64,000 bases of DNA, from assembly GCF_002082565.1 (NCBI RefSeq), contig NZ_CP020562.1, positions 1,302,001 to 1,366,000 on the forward strand, in the 5' to 3' direction. The position numbers and the translations under genes are program-made. A model generated the notes under the pieces. It did no database searches. It was given only the letters and a program-made list of their open reading frames with translations, and was not told the origin of the DNA. This stretch comes from Halomonas sp. GT (GTDB taxonomy: Bacteria; Pseudomonadota; Gammaproteobacteria; Pseudomonadales; Halomonadaceae). This document shows, one piece after another, positions 30,618-39,499 of the stretch. How positions within the stretch are numbered: the first letter of the stretch is position 1; each line of letters opens with the position of its first letter.

Positions 30618-30911
30618 TTAGTCTGTTGATAACGCCGCGCCATCCACATAAAGATGGCGCAACTTCCACCAGCCTTCCACGCCAATGCGCAGCCCTTGAG
30701 CAGCCAGCTCAGGCGCGACCCATAATGTAATCCCTTGATAAACCTGTCGTTGAAAAGCTTCCGGATTATTTGGGGCTTGTGTTTCCGCGACTGCCACGCT
30801 GGCAAGGCCACCACAGCAGCCGTACTTAGGCGATAGTCGCACGGTTACAACGCCTCCCTGTTGTTGAACAAAAGCGATCGCAGCATTATCTATGTCGATC
30901 AGATTGGTCAA
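30618..30911 (-). CDS. Small CCGG-motif protein (CC/Se motif-like, HesB/IscA-like)
   Basis: A 97-residue protein with the core VVTVRLSPKYGCCGGLASVAVAE; the paired cysteines are followed by Gly-Gly. The pattern resembles a small family in which one of the cysteines is selenocysteine in some organisms; here both are Cys and there is no in-frame TGA. The start MTNLIDIDNAAIAFVQQQGG recalls HesB/IscA-type proteins. It is the last gene of the arsH-acr3-flavin reductase operon, 35 bp after the reductase. A thiol or metalloid-handling role is an inference from context. Confidence 0.65.
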   Translation of the reverse strand: MTNLIDIDNAAIAFVQQQGGVVTVRLSPKYGCCGGLASVAVAETQAPNNPEAFQRQVYQGITLWVAPELAAQGLRIGVEGWWKLRHLYVDGAALSTD

Positions 30912-30946
30912 TTCACCCTCTCTTACGCAGCGCTATTGATGGCCGT

Positions 30947-31618
30947 TCAAAAAGTTTTATCGTTTTTAGGCGCATTGCGCTGAGCGGGCGATTTATTAAA
31001 CGCAGGTGATAGCGTTGTGGGATCTTGCTCGGCTTTGTGCAATTTGGCCGCTTCTGCCCACCACGTTAATTGGCCCAACGTGCGCCCAAAATAGCTTTCC
31101 CAGCGCTCATGTTCCCGGGCAAATTGCCCATCGTCGTTCAGTGCTTCCTGGACTTTGGGTATATGGATCATGGCAGACACTGGCAGGCAGCCAAGCTCAG
31201 ATAGAAATGCGCGCATGCTAACGGCGGCACGTGCGCCTCCCCATTGCCCCATGGAGTAAGTCACGATAGCGCTGGGCTTAAACGCAAAAAGCGATGCGCC
31301 AAAATGATTCAGCAAATGGCTCAGCGCTGGGCTCATGGAGTGGTTATATTCGGGGCTGACCATCACGTAGCCATCGGCTTGTTCAATCTTGCCTGCAAGA
31401 GCTTCAAGATCATCAGGAACCGCTGTTTTTGCGTAAGCAAAATGTGGTTTAAAAGGGCCGTTAAGGTCTAACGTTAGCGGGTCTATAACCTCTGCCGTTG
31501 TATCGGGTAGCGATCTAAGTAGGCGTTTGCACGCCTGGGATACCCGCTCGCCTAAACGAGCAGGGGCGGGCGGCGTAGAGGTTCGAGTTGAACCGAGAAA
31601 AACTAAGTAATGTGCCAT
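30947..31618 (-). CDS. NADPH-dependent FMN reductase-like flavoprotein
   Basis: A 223-residue flavodoxin-fold protein. The phosphate-binding loop FLGSTRTSTPP lies at the N-terminus, and the active segment DGYVMVSPEYNHSMSPALSHLLNHF is the classic FMN-reductase motif, followed by YSMGQWGGARA. It lies between acr3 (15 bp upstream) and the CCGG protein in the ars operon. It is distinct from ArsH, so the operon carries two flavoproteins. The C-terminal tail is charged and probably disordered. Substrate is unknown; reduction of an arsenical or of a partner thiol protein is a guess. Confidence 0.85.
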   Translation of the reverse strand: MAHYLVFLGSTRTSTPPAPARLGERVSQACKRLLRSLPDTTAEVIDPLTLDLNGPFKPHFAYAKTAVPDDLEALAGKIEQADGYVMVSPEYNHSMSPALSHLLNHFGASLFAFKPSAIVTYSMGQWGGARAAVSMRAFLSELGCLPVSAMIHIPKVQEALNDDGQFAREHERWESYFGRTLGQLTWWAEAAKLHKAEQDPTTLSPAFNKSPAQRNAPKNDKTF

Positions 31619-31633
31619 CCGAGTATCTCTTTG

Positions 31634-32701
31634 TTATGTGTTTTCAGGAAAATGCTGACGTGTTTTATTAGCAATACGTACTAGCGCGAGCATAAGTGGT
31701 ACTTCAACTAAAACACCGACTACCGTGGCTAACGCGGCACCTGACTGTAAGCCAAACAGTGCAATGGCCGCTGCGACCGCTAGTTCAAAAAAGTTGCTGG
31801 CGCCGATCATTGCACCAGGAGCAGCGATGTTGTGCGGCACACGCCACGCTTTGGCCCAGCCGTAGGCGATAAAGAAGATCAAAAACGTTTGGATAATTAG
31901 CGGAATGGCGATTAATACGATATGCAGCGGATTATTCAGAATAACGTCGCCTTGGAAGGCAAATAGTAACACCAGGGTAACGATTAATCCGATGGGGGTG
32001 ATGGGGCCGACCCGCTTCATAAATACGTTGTCGTACCATTCAGCACCGTGCTTGGCGATCAATGTTTTACGGGTGATGTAGCCAGCCGCAAGTGGAATCA
32101 CGATGTACAGCACCACCGATAAAATAACTGTGTCCCATGGCACTTGGATATTTGAGATTCCTAGTAACAGCACCACAAGCGGCGCAAAGGCAAACAGCAT
32201 GATCAAGTCATTCAAAGCTACTTGAACAAGGGTGTAAGCCGCGTCGCCGCGGGTCAGGTAGCTCCATACAAATACCATCGCGGTGCAGGGTGCTGCCCCT
32301 AGTAATATGGCGCCCGCTAGGTATTGGCTGGCCAGTTCTTCAGGAATAAATGGCCGAAAAATCACCATGAAAAACAACCAGGCCAAAGCGAACATTGTGA
32401 AAGGTTTAATCAGCCAGTTGACTGTGGTGGTAATAGTCAGTCCCTTTGGCTGGCGGCGCACTCCTGCAATAGCACTGAAGTCAATCTGCGCCATCATGGG
32501 AAAAATCATCGCCCAGATTAATACGGCAATCGGAATGGAGACCTGGGCATACTCAAACCGTGATAACACCTCTGGCACGGCAGGGGCGAACTGCCCAAGT
32601 GCAATCCCGGCAACAATGGCAATCGCTACCCATACGGAAAGGTAGCGTTCAAACAGCCCCATGTCGGCGCTGGTGGGTGAAGAGTTGCTCTGGGTCGTCA
32701 T
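31634..32701 (-). CDS. acr3: Arsenite efflux permease of the ACR3 family
   Basis: A 355-residue membrane protein with ten hydrophobic segments. The essential ACR3 cysteine lies in LLGAAPCTAMVFVWSYLTRGD, followed by ALNDLIMLFAFAP; NFFELAVAAAIALFG near the C-terminus is also family-specific. ACR3 exports As(III) using the proton gradient. It is 15 bp downstream of arsH and is followed at 15 bp by the flavin reductase. Arsenate reduced by the divergent arsC product would be its substrate. Confidence 0.95.
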   Translation of the reverse strand: MTTQSNSSPTSADMGLFERYLSVWVAIAIVAGIALGQFAPAVPEVLSRFEYAQVSIPIAVLIWAMIFPMMAQIDFSAIAGVRRQPKGLTITTTVNWLIKPFTMFALAWLFFMVIFRPFIPEELASQYLAGAILLGAAPCTAMVFVWSYLTRGDAAYTLVQVALNDLIMLFAFAPLVVLLLGISNIQVPWDTVILSVVLYIVIPLAAGYITRKTLIAKHGAEWYDNVFMKRVGPITPIGLIVTLVLLFAFQGDVILNNPLHIVLIAIPLIIQTFLIFFIAYGWAKAWRVPHNIAAPGAMIGASNFFELAVAAAIALFGLQSGAALATVVGVLVEVPLMLALVRIANKTRQHFPENT

Positions 32702-32716
32702 AAAACCACTCCCTGA

Positions 32717-33436
32717 TCAAATAGCGCGTTGATTGACGCGTTTGGAGACTTCTTCGGCACTCTCTTTACGTTCAGAGTAGCGGTCGGTTAGCAGATCGCT
32801 ACGCTCACGAACCAGCAGGGTGAATTTCACCAGCTCTTCCATGACATCAACAATGCGGTCATAAAAGGGTGAAGGTTTCATGCGGCCGTTGTCATCGAAC
32901 TCCATAAAAGCCTTAGGCACCGATGACTGGTTAGGAATCGTCACCATACGCATCCAGCGGCCTAAAATGCGCAGCTGATTCACCGTGTTAAACGACTGGG
33001 AGCCACCGCACACTTGCATCACGGCAAGGGTTTTACCTTGGGTGGGACGAACACCACCTAGCGCAAGAGGAATCCAGTCTATTTGTGCTTTCATAATGCC
33101 GGTCATCGCACCATGGCGCTCAGGTGAGCACCACACCATGCCATCGGCCCACTGTGCCAGTGCACGCAGCTCATCCACTTTAGGATGGCTCGCATCTTCC
33201 GCATCAGGCAGAGGTAAGCCACGGGGATCAAAAATTTTTGTACTAGCCCCCATTGCATTGAGTAGCCGAGCGGCCTCTTCAACGGCTAATCGACTGAATG
33301 AGCGTTCCCGGAGTGAGCCGTAAAGCAGCAGGATTTTGGGTGCAGGCTGGTCACTCGAGGGAAGCCTCAATGTTTCATGATTGGGAGTTTCGAACAAACT
33401 GCTATCTACGTTGGGTAAATCGTCAAGCAATGCCAT
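32717..33436 (-). CDS. arsH: Organoarsenical NADPH-FMN oxidoreductase ArsH
   Basis: A 239-residue flavoprotein with the ArsH pattern: [24 protein letters not shown], the [24 protein letters not shown] active loop, and [25 protein letters not shown]. ArsH oxidises trivalent methyl- or aromatic arsenicals using FMN and NADPH. It is the first gene of the leftward ars operon, and its start follows AAGGGGG. The promoter region is shared with divergent arsC and holds the candidate operator at 33484-33505. Confidence 0.95.
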   Translation of the reverse strand: MALLDDLPNVDSSLFETPNHETLRLPSSDQPAPKILLLYGSLRERSFSRLAVEEAARLLNAMGASTKIFDPRGLPLPDAEDASHPKVDELRALAQWADGMVWCSPERHGAMTGIMKAQIDWIPLALGGVRPTQGKTLAVMQVCGGSQSFNTVNQLRILGRWMRMVTIPNQSSVPKAFMEFDDNGRMKPSPFYDRIVDVMEELVKFTLLVRERSDLLTDRYSERKESAEEVSKRVNQRAI

Positions 33437-33483
33437 TGGCGGTACCCCCTTTTGTGTCGAAGAAGTGGTTATTGATCGTTATG

Positions 33484-33505
33484 ATATATGTTTTTTCGTA
33501 TATTT
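33484..33505. promoter_or_regulatory. Candidate ArsR-type operator between arsH and arsC
   Basis: ATATATG, six T, CG, TATATTT. It matches the site before GAPDH (28248-28269) at 20 of 22 positions and lies centrally between the divergent arsH and arsC starts. Confidence 0.6.
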
Positions 33506-33591
33506 GTACCGGGAACTAGCAGGCTGCAATAAAGACGTCATCTTGAAGGCGTAAATTGCTGAAATTACACCCATCAAGAGGTTATTTATTT

Positions 33592-34017
33592 ATGCCAAAG
33601 CGCCGCGTGCTGTTCCTTTGTAATGCCAATTCTGCACGGTCTCTGATGGGGGAAGCGCTGCTTCGCCAGATGGCAAGTGATCGCTTTGATGCTTTTAGCG
33701 CAGGCTCCGAGCCAGATGAACCCCATGCGCTAACGTTAGAGGCGCTGCACAAACAAGGGCTTTCTACAGAAGGATTGCGTAGTAAGTCATTAGGTGAGTT
33801 TGAAGACGAGTACTTCGATTTTGTCATTGTGCTATGTGACAAGGCGCAACAGGTTTGTAGAGACTGGCAAGGGCGGGCGAGAGAAGTGCTTTTCTGGGAT
33901 ATTCGCGATCCGAGGCTAATTAGTAAATTAGATGCATACGAGCAAGCGCTATTAGAGATCCGTCGGCGTCTACAGTTGTGGCTGCCCCTGCATACTGACG
34001 ACCAGTCACGTGGTTGA
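33592..34017 (+). CDS. arsC: Arsenate reductase, low-molecular-weight phosphatase type
   Basis: A 141-residue protein with the LMW-phosphatase P-loop CNANSAR (Cys10 to Arg16, CX5R) and a DIRDP motif holding the catalytic Asp. A second redox cysteine is probably one of those in [13 protein letters not shown]. This thioredoxin- or glutathione-linked class reduces arsenate to arsenite for export by ACR3. ATG 33592 is preceded by AAGAGG; the longer frame from 33556 is less likely. It is divergent from arsH, and the chemoreceptor gene starts 8 bp after its stop. Confidence 0.92.
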   Translation: MPKRRVLFLCNANSARSLMGEALLRQMASDRFDAFSAGSEPDEPHALTLEALHKQGLSTEGLRSKSLGEFEDEYFDFVIVLCDKAQQVCRDWQGRAREVLFWDIRDPRLISKLDAYEQALLEIRRRLQLWLPLHTDDQSRG

Positions 34018-34025
34018 GAGCTTTT

Positions 34026-35708
34026 ATGCGCATGATTAATAATTTAAGCATTAAAGCGAGCTGGGCTCTGGTGTTAGTGACCTTCACCTGTCTTATATTG
34101 ATGATTGGCGGGTTGGGGTTGTTTGCTAATCACTTTGGTCGTGAGGCATTTACGTCGCTGCAGCAGCGAGATATGAATCAGGTACGTGAGCTTAACGGGG
34201 CCTATACTCAGCTGCTGCGTGCCCGCATACAAATGAATCGAGCTGCAGAGCTAATTCGCACCCCATCTTTTGATCGTCCAGAACCTTTATTAGAAGAAGC
34301 AGGACGTTTATTGAGTGCTGCTTCAGCCCGGTTTAACGCTTTCCACTCGAATTTTGCTGAGGAAGAGCGGCTTGAGCTCGTGGATCAGTTAGCGAATGAT
34401 TTCCGCTCGCTGGTTGATAATAATTTAAGTTTGCAAATGATGATGCTGGAAGAGCGCGATGTTCGAGGCTTCCTTTCTGGCGAGTCCCGCGTGGATGAGA
34501 GTAGCCAGCAGTTCGTGAGTACTGTCGAAGCTTTCTACGGTTACTCGGTCTCCCGGGGGGCTGGGCTGCTTGATCGCTTTCAAAAAGTATCATCACTCCT
34601 GTTTTGGGGAGTGCTGGGCGTTGTTGTGGTGGCAATGCTGGTCATAGCGTTAGTGGTATGGGGTGTGCGTAACAATGTATTGCAGCCTCTGCGTGCAATA
34701 ACGCAGCACTTTAAACGCATTGCCAAGGGCGATTTATCAACGCCTGTTGAAGCCCATGCCGCTAATGAAATTGGTCTGTTGTTTAGTGAATTGGCGAACA
34801 TGCAAAATTCGCTGACGTCGACGGTTAACCATCTTAATAACAGCAGTCAGCAGGTTTACACCGATAGCCAGGTAATGGCAGCTCAAAGCCAACAATTGGC
34901 AGGTCAAACGGACTCGCAAGTGTCAGCGCTTGTAAAAATGGCGGCAAGTCTTGAGCAGTTAACCGCAACCGTAAATCAGAATGCAGAAAGTGCGGCGCAT
35001 GTGAGTCACGCAACGACGGGTGTTGCCCATAAAGCGCAGCAAGGCGATCAGGTAATTGCCCAGTTCATTGCGACTATGCAGGCCATTAACGAGCACTCCG
35101 AAGAAATACAAAGCATCATTTCAATGATTGAAAGCATTGCCTTTCAAACGAATATTCTTGCTTTGAACGCCTCTGTTGAGGCGGCGCGTGCTGGTGAACA
35201 CGGGCGTGGCTTTGCGGTGGTAGCCAGCGAAGTGCGAGCGTTAGCAACGCGTAGTGCTGATGCTGCACATGAAATTCGGTCACGTATTGAAGCATCTCGT
35301 CAGAGTGTTGAAAAGGGGAGTGAGTTATCTCAGCAAGCGGGTGAGCATACGCGCGATATCATGCAGTCGGCTACTCAGGTAGAGCAGTTGATGGCGAGGA
35401 TCGCCAGCGCGTCTGAGGAGCAGCGGCGTGGTATTGAGGAAGTGAATAGAGCGGTCACGCAAATTGATGTGACAACCCAAGATACGTTGCGGCTGGTCAA
35501 TCAAGCGGCACAAAGTGCGGAAGGACTAACTCAAGAAGCTCTGCAAATGCGTGAATATGCTGGCCAATTTCGCATGGCTGAGGATCAGCGTAGCAGTAAT
35601 CTTGATGATGTCAGCGATGCTGCAGAGACACTCAAGTCGTTGGACTGGCAGACATTAGCGACTTCAGAAGCCTATGGCACTAAGGAGGATGGGCGCGCCT
35701 TGGCATGA
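34026..35708 (+). CDS. Methyl-accepting chemotaxis protein linked to arsC
   Basis: A 560-residue transmembrane chemoreceptor. TM1 lies at about residues 10-32 and TM2 at about 185-207. Between them is a periplasmic four-helix bundle of the Tar/Tsr type ([23 protein letters not shown]). A HAMP domain follows, then the signalling hairpin with [27 protein letters not shown] split around the usual tip. No NWETF-like CheR-binding tail is present. The start lies 8 bp after the arsC stop with GAGAG before it, so it is probably co-transcribed with arsC. The ligand is unknown; a link to arsenic sensing is an inference from position. Confidence 0.9.
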   Translation: MRMINNLSIKASWALVLVTFTCLILMIGGLGLFANHFGREAFTSLQQRDMNQVRELNGAYTQLLRARIQMNRAAELIRTPSFDRPEPLLEEAGRLLSAASARFNAFHSNFAEEERLELVDQLANDFRSLVDNNLSLQMMMLEERDVRGFLSGESRVDESSQQFVSTVEAFYGYSVSRGAGLLDRFQKVSSLLFWGVLGVVVVAMLVIALVVWGVRNNVLQPLRAITQHFKRIAKGDLSTPVEAHAANEIGLLFSELANMQNSLTSTVNHLNNSSQQVYTDSQVMAAQSQQLAGQTDSQVSALVKMAASLEQLTATVNQNAESAAHVSHATTGVAHKAQQGDQVIAQFIATMQAINEHSEEIQSIISMIESIAFQTNILALNASVEAARAGEHGRGFAVVASEVRALATRSADAAHEIRSRIEASRQSVEKGSELSQQAGEHTRDIMQSATQVEQLMARIASASEEQRRGIEEVNRAVTQIDVTTQDTLRLVNQAAQSAEGLTQEALQMREYAGQFRMAEDQRSSNLDDVSDAAETLKSLDWQTLATSEAYGTKEDGRALA

Positions 35709-35726
35709 CCAGCATGCCAAGGCGCG
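35694..35726. terminator. Hairpin across the chemoreceptor stop codon
   Basis: A perfect 14-bp stem (CGCGCCTTGGCATG and its complement, loop ACCAG) spans the stop codon in the short convergent gap. No U-tract follows on the plus strand, so termination is only likely, not certain. Confidence 0.55.
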
Positions 35727-35741
35727 GAGGAGTTGATTGTA

Positions 35742-36929
35742 TTAATCGATGAGTTCAACGGCCACGGCGGTGGCTTCGCCACCACCAATGCACAGGCTAG
35801 CAATACCCCGTTTGCCGCCTTTCGTGCGTAGGGCATGAATAAGCGTCGCAATCACCCGCGAACCTGTTGAGCCAATCGGATGCCCTTGGGCACAAGCACC
35901 GCCAAATACATTCACCTTATCGTGAGGTAGCCCTAAGTCATCCATGGCCATTAACGTGACGACCGCGAATGCTTCGTTAATCTCAAAGAGATCAACGTCG
36001 TTAACGCCCCAGCCAAGCTTTTTCATCAGCTTTTCAATCGCACCTACCGGCGCAATGGTGAATTCGCTTGGATGGCGGGAGTGGGTGGTATGGCCGAGCA
36101 TTTTGGCTAGTGGCTTCACGCCATGACGCTTAGCGGCTTCATGGCTGGCCAAAATAAGCGCTGATGCGCCGTCGGAAATTGAGCTGGCGTTGGCAGCCGT
36201 AATAGTCCCGTCTTTGGCAAACGCTGGGCGCAACTGGCGAATTTTATCCAGTTTGGCTTGGAAGGGCTGTTCGTCATGTTCGACCAGCGTTTCACCTTGG
36301 CGGGTGGTTACTGTTACCGGTGCCATTTCAGCCGCTAAGTGGCCGTTATTGGTGGCGTCCATGGCACGCTCTAGAGAGGCAATGGCAAAGTCGTCCAAGC
36401 GCTCGCGCGTGTAGCCACGCTCTGATGCAACATCCTGGGCGAAAACGCCCATCAATTTGCCGGTTTCGGCATCTTCTAAGCCGTCTAGGAACATGTGGTC
36501 TTTCAGCTCGCCATGACCTAAACGGTAGCCGCCACGCGCTTTAGTAAGCACGTGTGGGGCATTAGACATTGACTCCATACCGCCTGCAAGCAGGATTTCG
36601 CCAGTCCCTGCTTTGATTAAATCGTGGGCTAGCATGGTGGCTTTCATGCCAGAACCACACAGCTTATTGATGGTGGTAGCACCATTGGCATCGGGAATGC
36701 CAGCCTGACGCATGGCCTGGCGGGCTGGCCCTTGTTTCACGCCGGCGGGCAGTACACACCCCATGATGCCTTCTTCAATAACGGATGCTTCAATACCTGC
36801 TCGCTCTATGGCAGCGCGGATTGCAACGGCCGCAAGTTCGGGAGCCGTCATGCTGGAAAGACTTCCCATCATGCCGCCCATTGGCGTGCGGGTGGCAGAT
36901 AAAAATACAACCTCGGTGGCATTACTCAT
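35742..36929 (-). CDS. Acetyl-CoA C-acyltransferase (thiolase)
   Basis: A 395-residue thiolase with nucleophilic Cys91 in NKLCGSGMKA, the GGMESMSNAP loop, catalytic His in GGACAQGHPIGSTGSR, and the second Cys in ASLCIGGGEA. It resembles acetoacetyl-CoA thiolases (AtoB/PhaA type), which join or split acetyl units. It is divergent from a TetR regulator and close to an acyl-CoA synthetase and dehydrogenases, which suggests branched-chain or fatty acyl-CoA breakdown. The start is preceded by AGGAG (reading leftward). Confidence 0.93.
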   Translation of the reverse strand: MSNATEVVFLSATRTPMGGMMGSLSSMTAPELAAVAIRAAIERAGIEASVIEEGIMGCVLPAGVKQGPARQAMRQAGIPDANGATTINKLCGSGMKATMLAHDLIKAGTGEILLAGGMESMSNAPHVLTKARGGYRLGHGELKDHMFLDGLEDAETGKLMGVFAQDVASERGYTRERLDDFAIASLERAMDATNNGHLAAEMAPVTVTTRQGETLVEHDEQPFQAKLDKIRQLRPAFAKDGTITAANASSISDGASALILASHEAAKRHGVKPLAKMLGHTTHSRHPSEFTIAPVGAIEKLMKKLGWGVNDVDLFEINEAFAVVTLMAMDDLGLPHDKVNVFGGACAQGHPIGSTGSRVIATLIHALRTKGGKRGIASLCIGGGEATAVAVELID

Positions 36930-37048
36930 TTGTGCGTCTCCTGACGGATTTATTGTGATTATCTTGCTGTGAGCTTAGTGATGCGTTGACCCGTTGGCGG
37001 GGCTGTGGTCTTCTCCTAAGTAACCAAGCAAGCGCTAGTGTAAATGAC

Positions 37049-37621
37049 ATGAATGTAATGAATGCTTCCCCTCGCCGCAAGGAATTGACACGTTTAGCGG
37101 CTCAGCTATTCGTCCAAGAAGGCTTTGATCGCACTACAGTGCGTATGCTGGCGCAAGAAATGGGTATCAAGTCTGGCAGCTTGTTCCATCACTTCAAAGA
37201 TAAGCAGGAAATCTTAGCTGCTGTAATAGAGGAGGGCACCCAGAATGCTCTCAGTATTGCTAAAGCAGCACTTCAAGAATGCGAGGATGATCCTGAGGCG
37301 CGTTTGCATGCTATGGCCCGGGCGCACTTAGAGACGCTTTTTGCTGATCGTAACGCCCATGTGGTCGCGTTATTTGAATGGCGACGGTTAGATCCTGATG
37401 CGAGTGCCCATTTAAGTCACCTTCGGGACGCCTACGAAGCACTGTGGGTAGACGTTATCGACGATGCGCTGGCAGCGGAGCTTATTCACGGTGACCGCTT
37501 TCTGGTGTCGCGGTTTATTTTGGGTGCGTTGAATTGGACAGTTCGCTGGTACGACCCGAGTGGGCCGCGTACTCCCGATGATCTAGCCGATGAACTTGTT
37601 GCGATGATTATGGTTCGTTAA
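37049..37621 (+). CDS. TetR-family transcriptional regulator
   Basis: A 190-residue regulator. The helix-turn-helix lies at about residues 25-50 (TTVRMLAQEMGIKSGSLFHHFKDKQEIL), followed by a helical ligand domain of the KstR2/TetR_C_33-like kind (FEWRRLDPDASAHLSHLRDAYE). ATG 37049 (MNVMNASPRRKEL) is chosen because longer frames run through the divergent promoter; ATG 37058 is also possible, and no strong ribosome-binding site is seen. It lies between a divergent thiolase gene and an acyl-CoA synthetase gene, and likely responds to an acyl-CoA. Confidence 0.85.
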   Translation: MNVMNASPRRKELTRLAAQLFVQEGFDRTTVRMLAQEMGIKSGSLFHHFKDKQEILAAVIEEGTQNALSIAKAALQECEDDPEARLHAMARAHLETLFADRNAHVVALFEWRRLDPDASAHLSHLRDAYEALWVDVIDDALAAELIHGDRFLVSRFILGALNWTVRWYDPSGPRTPDDLADELVAMIMVR

Positions 37622-37711
37622 TACCCCCGCTCGACCAACGTCTAATCCATTTACGACGAGGATTGCTTGCGCTCCCGCGTAAATGCTTTTAGCGTTAGTT
37701 CAATTGCGAGG

Positions 37712-37727
37712 TTTCCGTTAACGTAAA
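37712..37727. promoter_or_regulatory. LiuR-like palindrome before the acyl-CoA synthetase
   Basis: TTTCCGTTAACGTAAA is a 16-bp palindrome with one mismatch, close to TTTACGTTAACGTAAA-like sites assigned to MerR-family LiuR in proteobacteria (from memory). It lies about 86 bp before the next start codon. It could instead bind the adjacent TetR protein. Confidence 0.45.
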
Positions 37728-37812
37728 CGGACAATAATAAAGCGTAAGATCGGAACCCTGGCCTGTCTGTTTGCGTACCAATGCTCACGACTAACAACAT
37801 AAGAGAGCCATC

Positions 37813-39483
37813 ATGACAGCAACATCAGCGTCACTACCCACATATCCGACCTTCCTGGAAGACTTTACGGTTGACACCATGATTGCCCGGTTGGATGACC
37901 ATCAGGATGGTTGTTTCAATGCCTTTGAAGCATGCTGCGGTCGTCATGTGCGCCAAGGGCGAGGCGATGTGCTTGCGCTCGTGCAGGAAGACATCAATGG
38001 GCAAACCCATACGCTGACGTATGCAGAGTTGGACGAACTGAGTGGCAAGCTTGCAGGTTGGTTTAAGGCCCAAGGGCTTGGTGAAGGGGACCGTATTGCC
38101 TGCATGCTGCCGCGCTCAACAGCGCTGTTAGTGGCTGTGCTCGCTACTTGGCGAATTGGTGCGGTTTATCAGCCGTTATTTACTGCTTTCGGTCCTGATG
38201 CGGTGGATTATCGACTGGGGCGCGCTGACACCAAGCTAGTGATTACCGATCACGCTAATCGCTTTAAGTTTGATGGGCTAAGTCAGTGCCCACCTGTTTT
38301 GGCAGTAGGTGGAGCCACTGGTGAGCATCCTAATGATCATGACTGGCAGACTGCATTGACGTATACGTCAATGAGCGACAAGCCACCTCGTCTTGCCCCT
38401 GAAAAACCTTTTCTGCAAATGTTTACTTCGGGCACGGTAGGTAAGCCAAAGGGAGTGGCTGTGCCGCTTTCTGGTATGACCGCGTTTGCTCTCTATATGG
38501 AGCTAGCAGTCGATCTTCGTGACGATGACCGCTTTTGGAATATGGCTGACCCAGGCTGGGCATACGGGCTATATTACGCGATCGCTGGACCGCTGCTGCT
38601 CGGTGTTACCACGCACTTCTGTGAAGCGGGTTTCAGTGCAGAAGGTGCCTTAGCGTTCATGAAGCGTCACCATATTACTAACTTCGCCGCAGCGCCCACG
38701 GCGTACCGTTTAATGAAAGCGTCAGGGCTGTTCGATGATGCCCACCAAACCTTAGAGCTTCGCGCGGCGAGTTCGGCAGGCGAGCCACTGAATACAGAAG
38801 TAGTGACCTGGGTGGAGAAGTCGTTAGGTTGTCCGGTCATGGATCACTATGGTCAAACAGAAACCGGCATGACATGTAATAACCATCACTCCCTTGACCA
38901 CCCTAAACATGTGGGAGCGATGGGCGTGCCAATGCCGGGCTACCGCTTGGCTATCTTGGACGCCGAGTATAACGAGCTGCCGCCCGGTGAGCCGGGTGTG
39001 CTTGCAGTTGATATCAAAAACTCACCCGCCCACTTCTTCCAAGGGTATACCTGGCAAGAAAAAGACCCCTTTGTGAATGGTTACTACCTAACTGGCGATG
39101 TGGTTATCCGCAATGAAGACGGCTCATTTCAGTTTGCCGGACGCGATGACGACATTATTACCACCGCAGGCTACCGAGTTGGCCCTACGGATGTTGAAAA
39201 CAGTGTCATGACCCACCCTGCGGTTGCCGAATCTGCAGCGGTTGGCCAGCCAGACGAGATTCGTGGCGAGGTGATTAAATCTTATATCGTACTGCGTGAT
39301 GGGTATGAGGCTAGTGAGGCGCTTGCTGATGAAATCCGCCAGCAAGTGCGTGAGCGTCTTTCTACTCATGCGTTCCCCAGGGTTATCGAATTCGTCGATG
39401 AGCTGCCAAAAACGCCTAGCGGCAAGATTCAGCGCTTCAAACTTCGTGCCCAAGCGACTGAGCAAGCACGCAACGATAAATAA
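37813..39483 (+). CDS. Acyl-CoA synthetase (AMP-forming, AcsM/acetoacetyl-like)
   Basis: A 556-residue ANL-family ligase. The P-loop is MFTSGTVGKPKGV, the adenylate motif DHYGQTETGM, then YYLTGDVVIRNEDGSFQFAGRDDDIITTAGYRVGP, and the C-terminal LPKTPSGKIQRFKLR with the catalytic Lys. The early FTAFGPDAVDYRL motif puts it closer to acetyl/medium-chain synthetases than to FadD. The SDR gene starts 16 bp after it, forming an operon. The substrate is probably a short or medium acyl group, but this cannot be fixed from sequence. Confidence 0.9.
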   Translation: MTATSASLPTYPTFLEDFTVDTMIARLDDHQDGCFNAFEACCGRHVRQGRGDVLALVQEDINGQTHTLTYAELDELSGKLAGWFKAQGLGEGDRIACMLPRSTALLVAVLATWRIGAVYQPLFTAFGPDAVDYRLGRADTKLVITDHANRFKFDGLSQCPPVLAVGGATGEHPNDHDWQTALTYTSMSDKPPRLAPEKPFLQMFTSGTVGKPKGVAVPLSGMTAFALYMELAVDLRDDDRFWNMADPGWAYGLYYAIAGPLLLGVTTHFCEAGFSAEGALAFMKRHHITNFAAAPTAYRLMKASGLFDDAHQTLELRAASSAGEPLNTEVVTWVEKSLGCPVMDHYGQTETGMTCNNHHSLDHPKHVGAMGVPMPGYRLAILDAEYNELPPGEPGVLAVDIKNSPAHFFQGYTWQEKDPFVNGYYLTGDVVIRNEDGSFQFAGRDDDIITTAGYRVGPTDVENSVMTHPAVAESAAVGQPDEIRGEVIKSYIVLRDGYEASEALADEIRQQVRERLSTHAFPRVIEFVDELPKTPSGKIQRFKLRAQATEQARNDK

Positions 39484-39499
39484 TCAAAGGAAAGTTGAA

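Noticed and set aside
30618..30911. Selenocysteine in the CCGG protein
   Set aside because: Both positions are TGC/TGT-type cysteine codons and no in-frame TGA lies inside the gene.
37049..37621. The TetR gene as PsrA, the presumed binder of the CAAAC-N4-GTTTG sites
   Set aside because: Its recognition helix and ligand domain do not resemble PsrA as remembered, and no PsrA-like dyad was seen at its own promoter.
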